A stretch of DNA of 34,208 nucleotides from Dehalococcoidia bacterium LH_S1 (GTDB lineage Bacteria; Chloroflexota; Dehalococcoidia; SZUA-161; SpSt-899). The notes beneath the pieces are model-generated. The model was not told the DNA's origin, did no database searches, and saw only the letters and a list, made by a program, of their open reading frames with translations. How positions within the stretch are numbered: position 1 is the stretch's first letter; each line of letters opens with the position of its first letter. The position numbers were made by a program, and so were the translations under genes. Shown here one piece after another: positions 28,433 to 34,208 of this stretch. The stretch is from assembly GCA_023660035.1 (NCBI GenBank), contig JAGXOF010000003.1, positions 1 to 34,208 of the forward strand. Reading direction: 5' to 3'.

Positions 28433-29968
28433 CTACTTGTTGTAAACGTTCAACCGCGGGAGTACCCCGGGTATTTGCTCAAATATCTTTTTAGTGGTGG
28501 CTTCATCTATGTGCTCCACAGGTTGAGAAAGGAGCTCGTTCACCTTGTCACAAGCAAGCTCTAATGCCTGGTCGCTTTCTCTATCCCCTTCGAATGGATA
28601 GGGTTGTGTAATCTGCCCACTTTTCAGCATAGGGCGGATTGACCGGATATAAAGCTTTTGCTCCGTGTTCATTACCTCTCTTATCTGTTTGAGAACTGTG
28701 TCGGTCTCATCCTGGTTGATCTGTGGGTCCCTCAAGAAGAACTTCAGCATCTGAAAATGCGCGTCATCCAGAACTGTCTGAGGCAGACAGAATGTGGAAT
28801 TACAATCGAAGAGGCCGTATGTGAGATGGAGGTATTGAGGTCCGCTCAGTGTCACCAGTATGTTCGAGAAAAGCCTTTCTACGGAGGACTGTGTGCCGGG
28901 TACTTTTGCGTCGCACACTCCAGAGCTCCCGTAGCAGGGTAATTTATAGAATCTGGCTAATTGAGCACAGTCGACGTTATACTGGCTGGTCTCAGGTGCG
29001 CCATAGGAATCGCTCAGGTCGTCAAGCCTGGCTCTTACGGGTACGCTTCCGTAAATGATCGGTGCTCCGGGGTTCACCAGCTGGCTCAGCGTTATGCCTG
29101 CCAGAACCTCAGCGTTTATCTGGGCCAGGATGCCCATTTCCTTAACGGGGGCAGTGGTCCCAGCCTGAGGTGAGGATGAAACAACTACAGGCAATTCCCT
29201 TCTGCAAAGTTCTATCATGGTCTGTGTCGTATCATTAACGAATTGCAGAGGGCTTTTTACCAGACAGGTGATAAAGGAAATGATTGGGTTCTCTTTTAAT
29301 TTCTCTTCACTGCCGACGATCAATTTGGCCATGTTGACGACGTTGTCCAGCTGCTCCAGGTTTGTTAATCCCATCATGAAGTGTTTGGTGGTATTATTCA
29401 CTGAAGCGAAGAACTTGTTAACGTCCTTGTTGTCATCTGTTATGTCGTCGTCCTGAATGTTCACTGTGCGGATAAAGGCGTCCACGGTCTCAAGGTGTTC
29501 GCATACATGAGCAGCTTTAGCCAGGTCTTCAACCATACCACGCCGTGCGTGGAATTCAGGCACCTTAGCCTCGGTGCTTGAGCCGGACTTCTTTACATAA
29601 GTTTGAAAGTCAACGTCCAGCCAGACATTTGTCTCCGATCCCGTAACGAAGAACACCCTTGGTTCATCACCGTGCATTATCAAGCTGTTATCCTCGTTCC
29701 TGGCTCCCAGCTTGACCGTCTTCGGTGCGCTATCAAGAGCTTTGGAAACGAGGTTCTCCGGTATTTTGATCGACCATGTTGGGTGCTCGCCGCCGGAGAC
29801 AAATGTAACCTCTGCACCATTACTGCTAAATATGTCCGCAGCCTCCTTGTTAAAGCAGAACAGCCCGGGGTCCATCAGAACATCCAAAGAACTCTGATGG
29901 ATCTGTTCAAGTTGCTCCTTGCTTACCCTTTCATAGGGATTAGTGATTAAGGTCCCTTCCCTTGGCAT
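28433..29968 (-). CDS. MttB (trimethylamine methyltransferase) superfamily protein, non-pyrrolysine
   Basis: YERVSKEQLEQIHQSSLDVLMDPGLF...NNTTKHFMMGL...PIISFITCLVKSPLQF...GAPIIYGSVPVRARLDDLS. ATG 29968 with AGGAGGAATGAA upstream; ORF open without in-frame TAG. Confidence 0.9.
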   Translation of the reverse strand: MPREGTLITNPYERVSKEQLEQIHQSSLDVLMDPGLFCFNKEAADIFSSNGAEVTFVSGGEHPTWSIKIPENLVSKALDSAPKTVKLGARNEDNSLIMHGDEPRVFFVTGSETNVWLDVDFQTYVKKSGSSTEAKVPEFHARRGMVEDLAKAAHVCEHLETVDAFIRTVNIQDDDITDDNKDVNKFFASVNNTTKHFMMGLTNLEQLDNVVNMAKLIVGSEEKLKENPIISFITCLVKSPLQFVNDTTQTMIELCRRELPVVVSSSPQAGTTAPVKEMGILAQINAEVLAGITLSQLVNPGAPIIYGSVPVRARLDDLSDSYGAPETSQYNVDCAQLARFYKLPCYGSSGVCDAKVPGTQSSVERLFSNILVTLSGPQYLHLTYGLFDCNSTFCLPQTVLDDAHFQMLKFFLRDPQINQDETDTVLKQIREVMNTEQKLYIRSIRPMLKSGQITQPYPFEGDRESDQALELACDKVNELLSQPVEHIDEATTKKIFEQIPGVLPRLNVYNK

Positions 29969-30079
29969 TTCATTCCTCCTCTGATTTCTATCGTGTACAG
30001 TATGCTCGGCTCTGTTTGTCAACGCTTGGATTGCAGTACTGTGCTGGTTCGATGCCGAGGATATTCTTTCGGCGTTCTC

Positions 30080-30757
30080 TTAACCGACCAAGCTTGTAAC
30101 CACTCTTACAGCGTCGAAGCCGTCAGCACCGTAGCCGTCAGCACCGATATTGTTGGCAAACTCCTCGGTAATGGGCGCTCCACCTATAACCACCTTGACC
30201 TGATCTCTGACCCCGGCTTCTTTTAATACTTCAATCACGCCTTTCATGTTCCCCATGGTACTGGTGAGGAGTGCTGATAATCCGACAACCATAGGTTTCT
30301 CTTCCTTGATGGCATTTGCTATGGTTTCAGCCGAAATATCATTGCCTAAATCATTAACGATGTAGCCATTCCCCCGCAGTAATATGGCCACGATGTTCTT
30401 CCCGATGTCGTGAAGATCCCCTTTCACTGTAGCCAGAAACACTTTACCCTTGGGTTCAATTCCGCTCTGGGCAAGGAGGGGATCCAGCATTTCCATGGCT
30501 ACCCCGACTGTTTCAGCCGCAGCTAACATGTCCGGTATGAAGAACTCCTTGGATTCGAATTTATCCCCCACTATGGTCATGGCGTCGGTTATGGTATCTA
30601 GTATCGTACGTGGCTCGTAATTATTATCCAGAGCTTCCTGGACGAGCTCCTTCACACCCGGTTGCCCTGTCATTTCATCTTCCAGTCCTTCATCGTCCTT
30701 CGTGATTCGTCCCTGTATCACGTTTTCCTTCATTGCGCCAAGTATGTCTTCTGTCAT
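30080..30757 (-). CDS. Corrinoid (B12-binding) protein, MtbC/MttC-like
   Basis: Helical cap (FFIPDMLAAAETVGVAMEMLDPLL) and B12 motif KVFLATVKGDLHDIGKNIVAILLRGNGY...GLSALLTSTMGNMK...GGAPITEEFANNIGADGYGADG. ATG 30757 after AAAGGGAGGGGGC. Confidence 0.95.
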   Translation of the reverse strand: MTEDILGAMKENVIQGRITKDDEGLEDEMTGQPGVKELVQEALDNNYEPRTILDTITDAMTIVGDKFESKEFFIPDMLAAAETVGVAMEMLDPLLAQSGIEPKGKVFLATVKGDLHDIGKNIVAILLRGNGYIVNDLGNDISAETIANAIKEEKPMVVGLSALLTSTMGNMKGVIEVLKEAGVRDQVKVVIGGAPITEEFANNIGADGYGADGFDAVRVVTSLVG

Positions 30758-30813
30758 GCCCCCTCCCTTTATTCGAGGATTTTGCTTGATCAATCCCTTG
30801 TAGGGGTGGCTTC

Positions 30814-31623
30814 TTACTCCACGAGCAGGCCTTTTCTATTGGCCTTTATGAACGCCTTGCAGTTAGGGTCATTGCCGGTGAGCAAATCAGCCAACTTGAT
30901 GAACGGTGTCATCTTTGAGTCCCGCGGATCGAGAATCGCTGCGTCGAGCCCGGCATAAGCTGCCATAAGCAGAGTAGCTCTGTTAACCATCTTTCTCGCT
31001 GGCAAGCCGAATGAGACATTGCTCAGTCCCACAACGGTCTTGGCCTCCGGATAGCGGCTTTTGATTCCCTCTATCGTCTTCATTGTTACCATACCCTGTG
31101 TGGGATCCACGGAAATGGGAAGCACCAGTGGGTCGAAGAAGATGTTCTCAAGTTTTATCCCTAAGGATTGTGCCTTCTCCACGATCTGACCGCAGGCGGT
31201 TAGCCTATCCTCAACATTATCCGGTATGCCCTCTGCCCCATGAGCCAGAGCTACCAGCAAAGCTTGCCGCTCGGCGGCCAGGGGAAGAATGGCCTCCATC
31301 CTCTCTGATTCGGCACTCACCGAGTTGATTGTTACCTTATCGCCATTGTACTTGTCGAGGCCAGCTTTGATGACCTCCGGGCTATCGCTGTCGATTACCA
31401 GGGGTTTATCCGTTACCTCCTGGACGATTCCTACCAGCCACTGCATAGCCACCGCTGCTTCTTCGCTGGATTCCCCTCCCCTTGTTGCGTTTACGTCAAG
31501 AAAGTCCGCCCCTGCATTCTCCTCCTCCTGGGCCAGGTTTTGTAAAAACTCCTTGTCCCTGTCAGCAATTGCTTGCCCGACCTTTTTATTTGTAGCGTTT
31601 ATCACTTCCCCGATTACTAACAT
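30814..31623 (-). CDS. Methyltetrahydrofolate:corrinoid methyltransferase (MtgA/AcsE/MetH pterin-binding family)
   Basis: MLVIGEVINATNKKV...GADFLDVNAT...KPLVIDSDSPEVIKAGL...INSVSAE...VGLSNVSFGLPARKMVNRATLLMAAYAGLDAAILDP. Confidence 0.95.
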   Translation of the reverse strand: MLVIGEVINATNKKVGQAIADRDKEFLQNLAQEEENAGADFLDVNATRGGESSEEAAVAMQWLVGIVQEVTDKPLVIDSDSPEVIKAGLDKYNGDKVTINSVSAESERMEAILPLAAERQALLVALAHGAEGIPDNVEDRLTACGQIVEKAQSLGIKLENIFFDPLVLPISVDPTQGMVTMKTIEGIKSRYPEAKTVVGLSNVSFGLPARKMVNRATLLMAAYAGLDAAILDPRDSKMTPFIKLADLLTGNDPNCKAFIKANRKGLLVE

Positions 31624-31682
31624 ATCCCCCCTCTTGTAGTTAAGCGTTGAAATGGAAACACTGAACCCGCTGACCTCCTGAG

Positions 31683-33122
31683 CTAGCCTTTGATGTTCTG
31701 TATTTCCGAGAGTATTCGCCCTCTTACCTCAGTGGGTAAGTTTCGTGCGGGGCCTGCCAGAATCTCGTCCACTCTCTCAGCAGCTCTCTGGAATGTATCC
31801 TTCGATCCTTTGGTCTCCCAATCTTCACGGAAGTCCTTATCGCTCAAAGTAGGGGTGTAGTGTTCCTTGCGCATGAAGCGGCGTGTATGGTTGGTGGTGA
31901 CAAAATTCCCGCCTGGCCCGGTCTTTTTAATAACATCCAACCCGATAGACTCGTCATCCACTCTTATACCTTCCACAGCTCGCATTACCATTCCCAGTAT
32001 CTCATTGTCGATGACAAGCTTTTCCTCTGACATGCTCATAGCAAATTCCATGAGTCCTGCCGCGTCGTGAATGAAATTGGCCCCCGCTAATGCGCACAGC
32101 GTGCTTGTTATGGCGGACTCGTATCCGCTTTGAGAGTCCAATACCTTTGAATCAGTCATGCCGCCTGTAGCATAGTAAGGTATCTTGTAGAATTGAGCCA
32201 TCTGGGCGGCACCGGCATTGACGAGCCCTGATTCCACCGTTCCTGCCAGATACTTGAGGTCAGAAAGGTCAGTTGAAGTAGCTACTGAACCGTAGATAAC
32301 TGGTGCTCCTTCCTTTATTAGCTGAGAAAGCATCACCCCCATAAGTGAGTCCACCACCTGGATCACCAGGTTCCCTGCGAGAGTGACCGGCGATGTGGCC
32401 CCTGTCAGCGGTTCGGCGGGAACGACGAGAGGTATGCCTGCCTCAACTATAGGTCTTGCCAGATCTCCGTAGCTCTTATCGAGTATCATGGGGCTTATTG
32501 CGCATGTAATCATGGAGATAATGGGACGCTTGCGGAGCTCTTCGGGTGAACCAGCGATCATTTCCGCCATCTTTATAACTTGCTGCACGCCCTCTGGAGT
32601 ATATACGCCCCCCATAATGTGTTTGGTGGTATTATCCAGCCCGGCGAAGAAACGATTTATGTCTACTTCTTCGACAGGTAAGTCATTAGGATAGGTGCAG
32701 AGCATAAATAGATGGATATTGTCCAGGCCGTCAGCCAATCTGGCTATGTCCTTGAGGTCCTCAAGCGTGGCATGGCGTTTCTCCCCTTTGCGTTGGTCCC
32801 ATATGTAAAGGGCGGTGCCACCAGTACCAGCGTGTACGCGGGGTCCGCCCAGTAGTAGATCGTGTTTTTCCTCTTGCCCGCACAGATTGATTTCAGCGGG
32901 GGCCATGTTAATGAGCTCCATGACCTTACTCTCAGGGACGCGCGCGATTCTGTTCTCTATATCTACCTTCGCTCCGCCCTTCTCGAAGAGGCCCATGGCC
33001 GCTTCCGAATTGACTTGGAAGCCCACTTCCTCGATAATTTGCATTGCAGATTGGTGAATTTTGTTTATAGATTCCTCTGTAAGAGGCTTATAGCTGCCTC
33101 CTTCTACTCCTTTGTTGCTCAT
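31683..33122 (-). CDS. MttB (trimethylamine methyltransferase) superfamily protein, second paralogue, non-pyrrolysine
   Basis: YKPLTEESINKIHQSAMQIIEEVGFQV...DNTTKHIMGGVYTPEGVQQVIKMAEMIAGS...APVIYGSVATSTDLSDLKYLAGTVESGLVNAGAAQMAQFY. ATG 33122 overlaps the upstream stop (ATGA). Confidence 0.92.
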   Translation of the reverse strand: MSNKGVEGGSYKPLTEESINKIHQSAMQIIEEVGFQVNSEAAMGLFEKGGAKVDIENRIARVPESKVMELINMAPAEINLCGQEEKHDLLLGGPRVHAGTGGTALYIWDQRKGEKRHATLEDLKDIARLADGLDNIHLFMLCTYPNDLPVEEVDINRFFAGLDNTTKHIMGGVYTPEGVQQVIKMAEMIAGSPEELRKRPIISMITCAISPMILDKSYGDLARPIVEAGIPLVVPAEPLTGATSPVTLAGNLVIQVVDSLMGVMLSQLIKEGAPVIYGSVATSTDLSDLKYLAGTVESGLVNAGAAQMAQFYKIPYYATGGMTDSKVLDSQSGYESAITSTLCALAGANFIHDAAGLMEFAMSMSEEKLVIDNEILGMVMRAVEGIRVDDESIGLDVIKKTGPGGNFVTTNHTRRFMRKEHYTPTLSDKDFREDWETKGSKDTFQRAAERVDEILAGPARNLPTEVRGRILSEIQNIKG

Positions 33123-33799
33123 ACTATCCTTTCCGGACAATCGGTCTTGTCACACTTTTTGCAAGGGTTATAAGTGTCTGCTCCGCTATCGGGTGTACCA
33201 AGCCCTATAATGCCGGAGACTGATTTCTGTGGAATCATCAAGCAGCCGTCGGTCAAGCGGACCCCTATGGAACCGCCATCGACAGCCTGAAAGATCGCCC
33301 TTTGTTGTTCGGTGTCCCAGTCGCACCAGCCGGGGCTCAATCGCCGACTTAGAACGAGGTATTCCCTGCTGGCTACTCTCTCTATGCGGTCCCGAACAGA
33401 GTCGGCTACGCTTTGAACAGCAACCGAGCCTATAGCATCCAGACATGATGCCTGGAGCATGAGCCCATTTTTGACCAACCGTTTTGACATGTTTTCCAGA
33501 TAATCATCAATTGTGGCTATAAATACTGCCACCTTCTCACAGTGTTCCAGTAGCCCTGCGAGGGTTTTGCTCTGTAGTGCAGCCATATCCTCCACAACTA
33601 CCAATGAACCATGTACTAACTCGATATCTTTCACGGTATATGAATATGATGGCTGGATGAGGGACGGAGCATTCTCCGTGTACTCGTCGATCAACGACAC
33701 GGCCCGCCCTCTGGGTTTGGAACCATTTTCATAGCCCATGTATTTGTAGAGTTCACTTTTGTCTATATCAACTTCTATATCCTGAGTTGCGCTTGTCAT
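33119..33799 (-). CDS. MetH (vitamin B12-dependent methionine synthase) activation-domain-like protein with C-terminal Cys cluster
   Basis: RRLSPGWCDWDTEQQRAIFQAVDGGSIGVRLTDGCLMIPQKSVSGIIGLG plus C-terminal NPCKKCDKTDCPER; ATG 33799 preceded by GGGAGGTGGAAG. Confidence 0.85.
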   Translation of the reverse strand: MTSATQDIEVDIDKSELYKYMGYENGSKPRGRAVSLIDEYTENAPSLIQPSYSYTVKDIELVHGSLVVVEDMAALQSKTLAGLLEHCEKVAVFIATIDDYLENMSKRLVKNGLMLQASCLDAIGSVAVQSVADSVRDRIERVASREYLVLSRRLSPGWCDWDTEQQRAIFQAVDGGSIGVRLTDGCLMIPQKSVSGIIGLGTPDSGADTYNPCKKCDKTDCPERIV

Positions 33800-34166
33800 A
33801 ATCTTCCACCTCCCTTCCTTATTATGTCGGGATCGAGTGAGACTCTGGTTGGCGCTGTTAGAGGGTCCAAAGAACAAATACCCCATCTCATAAGGCTGCA
33901 CATTGAGGATTAATACAAACAAGGTCTCTTGCGGAGATTGCTGGGTAACCAAAATTGCGCAAGAGCTTTATGGTAAGGCCAGTGGAAGTACTATCAAACT
34001 GCAAGGGACCGGTGCGTAGGGAAAAGACCCCTAGACCCTGAGTTGCTATTCTCACATCATCTCACTTAATTCCCCCCTTACAGGATTCCTCTTTCCATAA
34101 CCTATGTTATTCTGCCATGTCGGGACCCCTTTGTCAAGGATCACTCTCTTCTGTGTTATCTACAGC

Positions 34167-34201
34167 TGAAAACTGGACTGTTTCTGCTTGAAAACTGGAC
34201 T
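34167..34201. repeat. Two direct copies of TGAAAACTGGACT (22-bp period), possible end of an element outside the window
   Basis: Exact 13-nt repeat at 34167-34179 and 34189-34201. Confidence 0.5.
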
Positions 34202-34208
34202 TTGAGGG

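Noticed and set aside
30105-30145. 15-bp tandem repeat CGTCAGCACCG... in the corrinoid gene
   Set aside because: It encodes GADGYGADG, close to the normal IGADGY C-terminal motif of corrinoid proteins; probably ordinary codon similarity.
1-34208. CRISPR array, rRNA genes, phage structural genes, toxin-antitoxin or defence cassette
   Set aside because: Scanned by eye; no regular spacer-repeat array or supporting gene families were found.

Overview
The window looks like a Chloroflexota/Dehalococcoidia-type bacterial chromosome; this taxon is inferred from gene order and protein style and was not searched. It has five parts. (1) 1-5000: a partial response regulator (- strand), a small secreted protein plus a truncated membrane protein, a graveyard of degenerate insertion sequences (ISXO2/IS1595-like, IS630-like nested in IS1182-like), and a BFN/DUF151 nuclease-family gene. 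(2) 5000-21300: a long, tightly packed S10-spc-alpha ribosomal superoperon starting at rplD, with rpsJ and rplC absent upstream: rplD-W-B-rpsS-rplV-rpsC-rplP-rpmC-rpsQ-rplN-X-E-rpsN-H-rplF-R-rpsE-rplO-secY-adk-map-infA-rpmJ-rpsM-K-D-rpoA-rplQ-truA-rplM-rpsI, then an HNH endonuclease. (3) tRNA-Ala(GGC), followed by a decayed mobile island (IS66 fragment, DUF1670 pseudogene, IS630 element with recognisable terminal inverted repeats, remnant of a CysN/EF1A-like GTPase). (4) A plus-strand trio: AP-superfamily phosphodiesterase, SDR, DoxX/MauE-like membrane protein. (5) A minus-strand corrinoid methyl-transfer cluster: MetH-activation-domain protein, two non-pyrrolysine MttB-superfamily methyltransferases, a methyl-THF methyltransferase and a corrinoid protein, followed by an asparagine-synthetase-like protein lacking the N-terminal glutaminase Cys and an MBL-fold protein with an altered metal motif. 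The best leads are the methyltransferase cluster with the Cys-less AsnB homologue, a putative attenuator leader in front of rplD, and truA apparently starting at ATT. No CRISPR array or rRNA was seen.
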